64,000 nucleotides of DNA from Paenibacillus pini JCM 16418 (lineage in GTDB: Bacteria > Bacillota > Bacilli > Paenibacillales > Paenibacillaceae): the NCBI RefSeq assembly GCF_000576305.1, contig NZ_BAVZ01000016.1, forward strand, positions 29,305 through 93,304. The letters are read 5' to 3'. A program made the translations under genes and the position numbers. The notes under the pieces are model-generated. The model ran no database searches and was not told where the DNA came from. It was given only the letters and a program-made list of their open reading frames with translations. Shown here in pieces: positions 55,806-63,834 of this stretch. Within the stretch, counting starts at the first letter, position 1; each line of letters begins with the position of its first letter.

Positions 55806-55952
55806 ATTTATAAAAATTATCAAAAGAAAAATTTTCGTTAAAGAATTTCGAAGAAGTATATACCATATGGGTGTTGTTTGGAGGATAGATATACCAGTTT
55901 CCATAATTTTACAAAATTATCCTCATACTAATAATACTCATGGAGGTACGAC

Positions 55953-56084
55953 ATGTACACAATCGATCAAATCATTACAGAACTACCTGAGTTGGAGATT
56001 CCGGGTTCTTTTTGGTTCTCTGGAGCTTTGCCGTTTACGTCGAAAGTAACACAATATATAATTATTATAGTTAGTTACATATAG
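55953..56084 (+). CDS. 43-residue ORF running into tandem repeats
   Basis: ATG 55953 has GGAGGT 6 nt upstream. The peptide starts MYTIDQIITELPELEIPGSF and stays protein-like for about 36 codons, then becomes a low-complexity run (YIIIIVSYI) because it reads into the 14-bp repeats. This looks like a truncated gene whose 3' end was replaced next to the recombinase. Unknown function. Confidence 0.45.
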   Translation: MYTIDQIITELPELEIPGSFWFSGALPFTSKVTQYIIIIVSYI

Positions 56085-56102
56085 TTAGTTACATATAGTT
56101 AG
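56067..56102. repeat. tandem 14-bp direct repeats (2.6 copies)
   Basis: The unit ATAGTTAGTTACAT occurs at 56067-56080 and 56081-56094, with a partial third at 56095-56102, immediately before the ribosome site of the tyrosine recombinase. Candidate recombinase-binding or iteron-like site. Confidence 0.75.
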
Positions 56103-56115
56103 AGAGGTGTTTGGT

Positions 56116-56664
56116 ATGGAATTTGTAGAACCTATCCGGAGTAAAAAACAGATTGATGCTTTGAAGAAGTATCTGCGAGGGCAGAATATCCGAGATTATC
56201 TATTGTTTGTGCTTGGCATCAATTCAGGGTTGCGGATATCTGATTTGCTCAAGCTTCAGGTGGAAGAGGTGTACAATCAAGATCGGATCAGCATTCGAGA
56301 GCAAAAGACAGGTAAGAGAAAAGATTTGCCCTTGTCGGATACCTGTAAAAAGGCAATTCAGGAATATGTAAAAGCAACAGGTCATAAGTCAGGAGCGCTG
56401 TTTGCTAGCCGCAAAGTTGGGAACCCAATTAGCCGAGTACATGCTTACCGGATACTGAGTGAAGGGGCAAGCCGTGTTGGCATTAAAGAAGCCGTTGGAA
56501 CACATACCTTGAGAAAATCTTTTGCCTTTCATGCTTACCAAAGTGGTGTAGATATTACTCGTATTCAAAAGTTGCTCAATCATTCAGCACCGAGTGTGAC
56601 TTTAGCGTACATAGGAATCACACGACAAGAGCTGGATAATGTTTATTTCAATCTTAACCTATGA
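56116..56664 (+). CDS. small tyrosine recombinase/integrase
   Basis: About 182 residues, only the catalytic domain. The pentad is visible: Arg in NSGLRISDLLKL, Lys in KTGKRKDLPLS, HTLRKSF giving His and Arg, LLNHSAP with the second His, and the nucleophile Tyr in TLAYIGITRQ. The N-terminal core-binding domain of larger integrases is missing. GAGAGGTG supports ATG 56116. It lies beside the tandem repeats, which may be its target. Confidence 0.85.
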   Translation: MEFVEPIRSKKQIDALKKYLRGQNIRDYLLFVLGINSGLRISDLLKLQVEEVYNQDRISIREQKTGKRKDLPLSDTCKKAIQEYVKATGHKSGALFASRKVGNPISRVHAYRILSEGASRVGIKEAVGTHTLRKSFAFHAYQSGVDITRIQKLLNHSAPSVTLAYIGITRQELDNVYFNLNL

Positions 56665-56739
56665 AGACGTTAACGGATGTATTACATCTGGTTAATGTTT
56701 TTTTCATTTTCAGTAGCATATAAGGGAGGAGCACTAATA

Positions 56740-56997
56740 ATGAATCAAATCATCAATGCCAAAGGAACAAACATTTATCCGGGACAAGTAAAATATATAT
56801 GGGTTGCAACTTGTTCTTGTGGGAATAAGCTTGTACGAGCAATGAAAGAAACTGGTTTAAACATGTATGTTGGTAAAGAACGTTTTTCCTGCAAACAATG
56901 TGGAGAATGCTTACAGAAGAAAGGACAAGATTATTTTAAAGGAGATCAGATGATTAGTCGGGAGCAGGTATGGGCGGAAACTGACTTTGATGAATAG
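56740..56997 (+). CDS. small zinc-finger protein
   Basis: 85 residues. CSCGNK and later CKQCGEC give two Cys pairs about 30 residues apart, a zinc-ribbon layout. AAGGGAGGAG is 9 nt before ATG 56740. The gene lies between a recombinase and a WYL-like gene; function unknown. Confidence 0.6.
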   Translation: MNQIINAKGTNIYPGQVKYIWVATCSCGNKLVRAMKETGLNMYVGKERFSCKQCGECLQKKGQDYFKGDQMISREQVWAETDFDE

Positions 56998-57163
56998 CTT
57001 TTTTCTAAGAATAGCCTTGAAGTGGTCAAAGTGTTAATTCTTTGTTCAATGAATCTTTACACTTTCATGTGAAGCTATTTAATCAGGTTATGTTCTGCTC
57101 AACAAGATATAAGCTTAAAACTAAGCCGCAGAAGTGGAAATAAGGTGTAAGGAAGTGTCAATT

Positions 57164-57490
57164 ATGGATGAACAAATGCTGCTGATGTTTGCAGATGCCA
57201 TTGAGCGAAAAAGGTTACTACGAGTTACGTTTACAACCAGAAGTGGAGAGGAACGGAGTAGACGATGTGCGCCGCTGGATTTGGCACCTAGTGAACGAGC
57301 AAAGATCAAATTTTACAAATATCATAAGTGGGACTTGGATATCGAGCCAAGACCACATTTTCTGAGTTTAAGTCCAGAACAAGTTGTCCAACTGGAGATA
57401 ACCACCGAGTCATTTATGCCGGAGCAGATTGTAACCTGGGCAAGAAAGAACCCTTGGACAATCATTAGGGATTGGGGAAGCTTGTCGTAA
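57164..57490 (+). CDS. WYL-like domain protein
   Basis: A 108-residue protein that resembles a lone WYL domain: FADAIERKRLLRVTFTTRSG, then APLDLAPSERAKIKFYKYHK with WDLD, and LSPEQVVQLEITTESFMPEQ. WYL domains act as ligand sensors in regulators of defence systems. It has no HTH, so it is either a free sensor or part of a larger complex. Start ATG 57164; the frame is open upstream to 57134. Confidence 0.6.
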   Translation: MDEQMLLMFADAIERKRLLRVTFTTRSGEERSRRCAPLDLAPSERAKIKFYKYHKWDLDIEPRPHFLSLSPEQVVQLEITTESFMPEQIVTWARKNPWTIIRDWGSLS

Positions 57491-57573
57491 AGCGTGCAGG
57501 ATAACTTCATTTTAATCAAGCTTTATGAGCCTGTAGTGTAGAAATTCACTATGGGCTTTGTTTTAGCTTTTAA

Positions 57574-58101
57574 ATGAAGATACATAGCAAAATAGTTACT
57601 ATATTAAGCGGAAGAAATGGTGTTCGTGGGTCAAGCATGTTGATAAGATCGACTCGAGAAAAAATACCAATTTATAGGAGGAAAAGCAATGGCAATAAGA
57701 ATAGGGTTACAGGCAGAAATAGCCGTGGAAATAATCAGGTTACACAGGAAGATGAACAAACGATGTCAGAACAGCTTCAAAGTGAAAATGAGCAGACAAG
57801 TATTGATGAAGAAATTCAAGTTCATGAAGAGATAAGGCAAGCGCAAGTCCAACAAGATGAGAAGGTCTCGGCCCAGGAAGAATCAACTTCACCTGAGTTA
57901 GCTATTAATGAGAATTTAAATGAAGAGCAGATTATTAAAGAAGAACAGGATATCGTCCCTGAACAAGGGAATCGCGAACAGAAGCATGAAGATTCATCAC
58001 AGCAGGAAGCAATATTAAATGAAGAAAATACACAAGAGTTGCAGCAAGAAATAAATGATGGCAAAGAAGAGCGACCGCTTGCCATTGAAGATATTGTATA
58101 G
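57574..58101 (+). CDS. low-complexity acidic protein, probably disordered
   Basis: The frame encodes a Gln/Glu-rich C-terminal 120 residues (for example QEDEQTMSEQLQSENEQT) and a basic N-terminal part. The strongest ribosome site here (TAGGAGG at about 57676) precedes ATG 57689 in a different frame, whose short product MAIRIGLQAEIAVEIIRL... ends after 41 codons. So a frameshift between a well-started gene and the acidic frame is possible. Weak evidence for either product. Confidence 0.35.
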   Translation: MKIHSKIVTILSGRNGVRGSSMLIRSTREKIPIYRRKSNGNKNRVTGRNSRGNNQVTQEDEQTMSEQLQSENEQTSIDEEIQVHEEIRQAQVQQDEKVSAQEESTSPELAINENLNEEQIIKEEQDIVPEQGNREQKHEDSSQQEAILNEENTQELQQEINDGKEERPLAIEDIV

Positions 58102-58278
58102 CCGGGAAAATTTGGAGTAACGAACAGCCAAATGATTCCTGCCATGAAGCAAGTGATTGCGGTTGGCTAAGTAGAAAAGCTGAGGATGCTTCGCTCTATG
58201 TACCTGTATTCCTTCGAGAATTCGCTAAGGTATCTGAAAAAGTCGGAACGGGAATTCATTCAAAATAACCTCAAATAG
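58102..58278. other. short region with gene scraps
   Basis: Frames here give short protein-like pieces (for example SMYLYSFENSLRYLKKSERE) cut by stops, suggesting debris of older genes. No intact gene. Confidence 0.3.
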
Positions 58279-58326
58279 AACAAGTCGGAGCATGGATTGG
58301 TCATGTGCTCCGACTTGTTTTTATTT
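58279..58326. terminator. strong hairpin terminator
   Basis: AACAAGTCGGAGCA and TGCTCCGACTTGTT form a 14-bp stem followed by TTTATTTT. It overlaps the end of the minus-strand microprotein gene. Confidence 0.85.
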
Positions 58327-58450
58327 TGTTAATTTTTCTGACTGTCTTGCGAGTTTGGCTCAATATCCGGGCCACATGCTCATGAAATTGCCGCAACGCT
58401 TTGCCGGATGGCTGATTAACTTCTTTGATTACATATTCACATTTCTTCAT
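58301..58450 (-). CDS. 49-residue basic microprotein divergent from the recombinase
   Basis: Starts at ATG 58450 with GGAGGCG upstream and reads MKKCEYVIKEVNQPSGKALR and on to a Lys/Arg-rich end. Basic and helical. Its ribosome site and its position directly upstream of, and divergent from, the serine recombinase suggest a small accessory protein of the element. Unknown function. Confidence 0.55.
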   Translation of the reverse strand: MKKCEYVIKEVNQPSGKALRQFHEHVARILSQTRKTVRKINKIKTSRST

Positions 58451-58564
58451 GAATTACGCCTCCAAAATTTTACAGTTGTCATATTCGATGATGTGTCATC
58501 AAAAATGCTCAACATTCTATTTGGAAGGCGGCAAAAATTTAACACGTTTGGAGTAGAACACATT

Positions 58565-60073
58565 ATGGAAAGCAAAACAATTAAACACGTAGCCGTTTAT
58601 TTAAGAAAATCACGAGACGATGGTGAGTTTGAAGACGTTCTCTCAAAGCATAGGGATACCCTTCTGTCCTTGGTCGAGAATCGAAATTGGACCTATAGGT
58701 TATATGAAGAAGTGGCCTCTGGTGAAAAGATAGAGTCCCGTAAGGAAATGCAGAAGTTACTTCGGCATGTTGAAGACAAGCTCTATGATGGAGTAGTAGT
58801 CATGGATATTGACCGTTTAGGGCGTGGAGAAAACAAGGATTGGGCACTCATTAAAGATACATTCTTAAACTCAGAAACGGTCATTATCACACCAAACAAG
58901 ATATACGATCTGGAAATAGACAATGACGATGTATCATTTGATTTCATGTCCATTTTTGCCAGAATAGAATACTAAACGATTAAGCGAAGAATGAAGCAGG
59001 GCAAAAAGGCTGGGGCGAAGAAAGGCACGTGGACAAACGGAAAGCCACCGTTTCCATACTATTATGATAAGAACACAAGGTCGGTACTGGTGGATGAAAC
59101 GAAGCGTCCGATTTACCGAGCGATTGTTGAAAAGTATTTGAATGGAACAAACCTTGGTCATATTGCCATTTGGTTGACGGATAACAAGATACCTACGCCA
59201 TACAACATTAAGCCTGATGAAAAGAACAAGGGATGGTCAAATATTACGGTTCAAAGATTGCTGGCAAGTGAGATCCATTTGGGGTATATCACTTATGGCA
59301 AAACCCGTTCCAAGCGTGGTAAGGTGGAACTTGTACCTGAAAAAGAGCGGATTAAAGTCATGGGAACACATGAAAAGCTGAAAACGCCTGAAGAACATGA
59401 AGTCATTATGGAGCGGCTGCTTAAGAATCGCATGCTGAACCCCAATTCAAGGCGTAACATTTTTCCTTTGTCAGGGTTGCTGTATTGTCAGAAATGTGGT
59501 TCTCGAATGAGATTTAGAGTAGGTGAGAATAAGAAACAGGGACAGCATTGGAGTGCATTATGCTATCACCAGTACAAAGACGGAAGCAAATGTGAACAGC
59601 GGGGCAAGGTAATGGATGCTGACTTCTTCAATGCTTTGTATGACCGGATTATTCATGTAGACCCGAATATTTTACAGGAGATTGAATTGTATGGAAGTAG
59701 GTACAATGACACACAGGTCATTATCGAGGTCAAAGAGCAGGAGTTGAAAAAGCAGAAGCGGGCGCTGGACAAGCTGCATGAATCGTATGAAGAGGACATG
59801 ATAACGAAGCAAGTGTTTTTAGAGCGAAAGGCTGTTCGATCAAGGCAGATACAGAAGTTGGAGGAAGAGTTGAAGAATTTACGGAAGGTTGTAGTAGATG
59901 AAGGTAATTATCCGACTGCGGAGCAGATATATGAGCGGATAGGTGAGTTTAGAGAGTTGTGGAGCAGTTCAGTGACAAGTGAAGAGAAGAATCGGGCGTT
60001 GAAGAAGCTAGTGGAGCGGATTGTGTATAATCGGGAAGGGAATCGGGTGGAGTTGACGGTTTGTTATAGGTGA
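58565..60073 (+). pseudogene. large serine recombinase (copy 2) with an in-frame stop
   Basis: 503 codons in one frame. The resolvase domain starts VAVYLRKSRDDGEFED with the nucleophile Ser in RKSRDD, followed by VVVMDIDRLGRGENKD. A recombinase domain with VDETKRPIYRAIVEKYLNG follows, then a zinc ribbon (GLLYCQKCGSRMRF ... CEQRGK) and a coiled coil (about residues 395-445). A TAA at 58973-58975 interrupts the frame where Lys is expected (RIEY-x-TIKRRMKQG). Unless it is read through or is an error, the enzyme is inactive. Start ATG 58565 is chosen for TTGGAGT upstream. Confidence 0.88.
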
Positions 60074-60089
60074 GAATACTATATTGGTA

Positions 60090-60122
60090 GACTTCTGGAA
60101 TTTATCCTAGAAGTCTCTTTTT
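60090..60122 (+). terminator. rho-independent terminator after the recombinase
   Basis: AGACTTCT and AGAAGTCT stem with CTTTTTAT behind. Confidence 0.8.
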
Positions 60123-60174
60123 ATATGGTACAATATGCCTAAAACTATTATTTATCATAAATATGGAGATGAAA

Positions 60175-60455
60175 ATGTTATGTGACCTTTAGGGGAATAC
60201 GAAAGATTAGTACAAGAAATTAAAAGGCGAGAAAATTCTGATATTTCTATAACTTTTGGTTTACTTATTGTTGATTATCGACAACAGTTGAACAGGGAGT
60301 ATATTCTTAACTACATTAACAGATTTAACTATAAGTCTAATAAATATATTAACTTTTATTTGCCAGGCTATTACGAAGAAGAGATTTATGGTTCTGAGCA
60401 AACCATTAAAATTAACGCTAAGAAATATTATTTCAGTGATGAGATGTTTGTGTGA
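60175..60455 (+). pseudogene. uncharacterised ~93-residue ORF, frameshifted
   Basis: ATG 60175 follows GGAG by 6 nt and reads five codons, then stops. With one more T in the TTT run at 60188-60190, it continues as LGEYERLVQEIKRRENSDIS through LPGYYEEEIYGSEQTIKINA to TGA 60453-60455. The long second frame is clearly protein-like. No known family recognised. Located between the recombinase and the SNF2 helicase gene. Confidence 0.5.
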
Positions 60456-60475
60456 ATCAATTGTTAAATAAAATT

Positions 60476-60497
60476 CCGCCGTACAGGCGGTTTTTTT
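60476..60497 (+). terminator. rho-independent terminator
   Basis: CCGCC, loop GTACA, GGCGG, then seven T. Confidence 0.85.
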
Positions 60498-60629
60498 ACG
60501 CTGTATCCCTCTTACTATGCCTAAATAATATTTGGATAATAGGTTATGATGATTTACGACTATTATCGACAGTTAATGACTAATAACTTCTGGTACAATA
60601 TTACTAAATTCGTGCTTGGAGGTGTCTCG

Positions 60630-62366
60630 TTGAAAGTTGTTATGCCATCAGAAGTGCAGATGCAAGCATTATTATCAGGTAAATCATCAAGCTTGAACGT
60701 TAAATTGGAACTTCAATCTCAGACAATACGTCTTCAAAGAGGATTTGATCGATTAGTCTGTCTCTCGGAAATAGATATAGAACCTCGTCCATGGCAAACA
60801 GAAGCGGCATTAAAAGTATTGCGTGATATGAAAGGCAGTGCAATATTGGCCGATGAGGTGGGACTCGGTAAAACGATAGAAGCGGGTTTGATTATTAAGG
60901 AACTTTGCACTAGAGGGCTTATCAAGTCAGTATTAATCCTTGTCCCGGCTCCGCTGGTGGAGCAATGGAAAGAAGAACTAGCTGAGAAATTTCATATCGA
61001 GCTAAAGGACAGCAAGGAATCAGGCTGGGAGAAGGATAACTTTATTATTTCGTCCATTCCTGGGCTCGTGCGTTCTGAAGAGAGGAAAAGAAAAATAAGT
61101 GAGCGTACATTTGATCTCCTTGTAGTGGACGAAGCACACTGTCTTAAAAATCATACTACAGCTACTTATAAGTTCATCTACAGCATTAGTAAGATAAACA
61201 CGTTACTTATGTCAGCTACACCTATCCAAAATGATATTAGAGAATTATACAATCTAGTAAATATACTGAAACCCGGTTATTTACGTAGTCGAAAATTATT
61301 CAGAGAAGAATATATTATTAATCGTTATACACCCAAAAATATTGAAAACCTTAAGGATCTTCTTAATAACGTTATGATCAGAAATCGAAGAGCTAATACA
61401 TTAGTTGAGCTACCGAGACGGCATGTTTACAGCTTGGAAATTGAGTTGTCTGATATTGAGAGAGACTTTCATAATCAAGTAATTGATTTCTGTAGAAATA
61501 TTTATCGTAAGTACGTTGACGGTCAAATTCCAATTGGATGGGATAAGACGGAAATTAATCTAATTGTCCTTATTCTATTGATGCTTCTAAAGCAAAATTG
61601 CAGCAGTCCTCATTCAACCTTAAGGACTCTTAGAAATCGGATGCTCCCACGCTTATCGGGTTTTGATGATCAGAAAATATGTGAGGATCTTATTGGTTTT
61701 GGAGAGAGTATAGGTATTCCAACAAAAACATTAGAACTTATAAAAATTATTAAAGCCAATAATAATCAGGTCATAGTATATTCCGAATATATTCCCACCA
61801 TTGAAATGTTACAGTCTGTATTTACCGATCAAGGCGTTACTTTTACGACTTATCATGGAGGTCTCTCTTCCATTCAAAAACAAATATCAATCGAACGATT
61901 TAGAGACGGGAAATGCCAAGTCTTTATATCAACAGAGTCAGGTGGACAAGGTCTCAATTTGCAATTTTGTCATAGACTAATAAATTATGACCTTCCTTGG
62001 AATCCGATGAGAATTGAACAAAGAATTGGACGGGTACATCGTTTTGGACAAGTAAATAATGTTGAAATATACACGATGCCTACTAAGGGGACAATTGATG
62101 AATATCTTCTCTATATTCTAACCTCAAAAGTTAATTTATTCGAGATAGTTATTGGGGAACTAGACACGATACTATCCTATATGAAAGTTGAAAACGACTC
62201 ACTTGAGGTTAAAATTGGAAAAATCATTTTAGAATCTGTCTCTGCATCTGAAATTGAAAATAAACTACGAGAAATCGGTGAAGATATGCTAAAAGCTAAA
62301 CAAGAATTGGAAGATGATATCGATCAGACTACAAAAATATTGAATCTTATCGGAGTGGGTGCTTAG
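60630..62366 (+). CDS. SNF2-type DEAD/DEAH helicase-like ATPase
   Basis: About 578 residues starting at TTG 60630, 5 nt after GGAGGTG; the frame is open to 60546. Superfamily 2 motifs in order: Q-like RPWQTEAAL, motif I ILADEVGLGKTIEAGL, motif Ia VLILVPAPLVEQW, motif II DEAH in VVDEAHCLKN, motif III LMSATPIQN, motif V VFISTESGGQGLNLQ and motif VI RIEQRIGRVHRFGQ. This is the RapA-like bacterial SNF2 type. It ends short of the long C-terminal domain of many relatives; the next gene may supply that part. Probably translocates on DNA or RNA. Co-transcribed with the following gene by an overlap. Confidence 0.85.
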   Translation: MKVVMPSEVQMQALLSGKSSSLNVKLELQSQTIRLQRGFDRLVCLSEIDIEPRPWQTEAALKVLRDMKGSAILADEVGLGKTIEAGLIIKELCTRGLIKSVLILVPAPLVEQWKEELAEKFHIELKDSKESGWEKDNFIISSIPGLVRSEERKRKISERTFDLLVVDEAHCLKNHTTATYKFIYSISKINTLLMSATPIQNDIRELYNLVNILKPGYLRSRKLFREEYIINRYTPKNIENLKDLLNNVMIRNRRANTLVELPRRHVYSLEIELSDIERDFHNQVIDFCRNIYRKYVDGQIPIGWDKTEINLIVLILLMLLKQNCSSPHSTLRTLRNRMLPRLSGFDDQKICEDLIGFGESIGIPTKTLELIKIIKANNNQVIVYSEYIPTIEMLQSVFTDQGVTFTTYHGGLSSIQKQISIERFRDGKCQVFISTESGGQGLNLQFCHRLINYDLPWNPMRIEQRIGRVHRFGQVNNVEIYTMPTKGTIDEYLLYILTSKVNLFEIVIGELDTILSYMKVENDSLEVKIGKIILESVSASEIENKLREIGEDMLKAKQELEDDIDQTTKILNLIGVGA

Positions 62367-63834
62367 ATTGCAGTTTTTTCAACTTAAAGACTATATTAAA
62401 GAAAGCTGTGCGTTTCTAGGAATAGATGTAGTTACGATCACCGAGCATCTGATGCGTATTAAGATCCCACAGCATCTTAAAAATGAGTTCTCAGGTGTCA
62501 TTGAATATGAGATCAGTTTCATTAAAACCTCGAATCCACAGCAAACTTACATAACATTCGAATCATTTTTGACACAGAAGTTAGCCAAATTAGTTGCTGA
62601 GCAAAATCATGGTGTCGGGCATATCCTGTTAAATTACCCCATTGACCTAATGATGGAAGAAATTACGAAAAAGTTTCCAAACTGTGAAATTGGGCTAGAA
62701 AGTAAAGAACTAGTCGAGTTTGACAAGCTATATGTTTGGTGTAAAACAACGGTTCATGGACAACTAATTGAGGAATATCTTAAAGGATTTGAAGCTAATA
62801 TTGAGACTGGTAGTGTAAACCCTCTAGTTGAAGACTTGGAACAAATTTTACTTGAAGGTAATACTGTCTCGATAGATGGACTATCTAGAGAAAAGTTGGA
62901 TCTGGCTCTTTCCACTGTGTTAAATGAAGCATCTAAAGACGCTGAACGCTTTGTTGATAAGATTACGAGGCAAACAAATAAACAACTACTACATGAGATT
63001 AAACGGATAACTGATTATTATGATACCCTTATTGCAGATAATCAGGCTGGGGAAACTTCAAAAGGTAATGATCCTAAAACGGAAATTGATCTATTAGTCA
63101 AAGAGCGTGAGGCACTAATTCATCAGCAGCAATTAAAGTTTTCTATGTCAGAAAATGAAGTTATAATTGAGCCGGTAGCTATACTGGTTGCTAGAAATAT
63201 CGTTGAACATGCCGCAGTAAGAATCCATAGAAATGATGGGAACACTCTTCTTAAGATTCATGGTGACAATCCAATAAATATTCACTGCCCTATTAGCGAC
63301 TCTACAGAAGGGCCTTTTACAATTACTAGTGATCATGCTGTAGTTGCCGAAAAACATAGCTTTATATGTACGACTTGCAATAAGCTTTTTGATGAACGGA
63401 AACTAAATGGTTGCATGATCTGTACAGATCCAATTTGTCCATCTTGTATGACGATATCAAGTGTATCAAAGAAGCCATTATGTAATGCTCATGATATCAA
63501 TTGCCCTACTTGCTTACAGCCTTGCGCTGAAGTGGAACAGCATCTTTGCACAAATTGTAACCAATTCTATTGCTCTAATTGCAATCAAGGAAACCTTTGT
63601 CCTTTGTGTAAATCTATAACGCCCATTAGCTCAATCACACCTACTTTGCAACGGATAATAAAAGCAATGCCTAATTCAGTTAAATCCAAAAAATTTGAGT
63701 ATGCAGAAAAGGGAAATCGAATTGCTCTAATAGGTAAAGGTCTCCTTTTTAAAGAGTTTTTCGTCATTTATGATAAAAAAGAAGAACGAATTATAGTGAT
63801 GCAAGAATTCGGAATGTTTAATAAAAAGAAGTAG
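62359..63834 (+). CDS. partner protein of the SNF2 helicase with a cysteine-rich C terminus
   Basis: 491 residues from GTG 62359, or 488 from TTG 62368. N-terminal 170 residues are alpha/beta and include VIEYEISFIKTSNPQQTYIT. The middle helical region (about 175-270) has DKITRQTNKQLLHEIKRITD and EREALIHQQQLKFSM, followed by IEPVAILVARN, which recalls the C-terminal region of RapA-type helicases. The C-terminal 150 residues hold many Cys/His pairs (CTTCNK, CPSCM, CPTC, CTNCNQ, CSNC, CPLC), a treble-clef or RING-like zinc array. It starts within the helicase gene. Function unknown. Confidence 0.7.
   Translation: MLRLQFFQLKDYIKESCAFLGIDVVTITEHLMRIKIPQHLKNEFSGVIEYEISFIKTSNPQQTYITFESFLTQKLAKLVAEQNHGVGHILLNYPIDLMMEEITKKFPNCEIGLESKELVEFDKLYVWCKTTVHGQLIEEYLKGFEANIETGSVNPLVEDLEQILLEGNTVSIDGLSREKLDLALSTVLNEASKDAERFVDKITRQTNKQLLHEIKRITDYYDTLIADNQAGETSKGNDPKTEIDLLVKEREALIHQQQLKFSMSENEVIIEPVAILVARNIVEHAAVRIHRNDGNTLLKIHGDNPINIHCPISDSTEGPFTITSDHAVVAEKHSFICTTCNKLFDERKLNGCMICTDPICPSCMTISSVSKKPLCNAHDINCPTCLQPCAEVEQHLCTNCNQFYCSNCNQGNLCPLCKSITPISSITPTLQRIIKAMPNSVKSKKFEYAEKGNRIALIGKGLLFKEFFVIYDKKEERIIVMQEFGMFNKKK

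Noticed and set aside
55780..56049. Plus-strand ORF of 89 codons
   Set aside because: Starts in the arm of the inverted repeat, lacks a ribosome site; the 43-codon frame with GGAGGT at 55953 is better.
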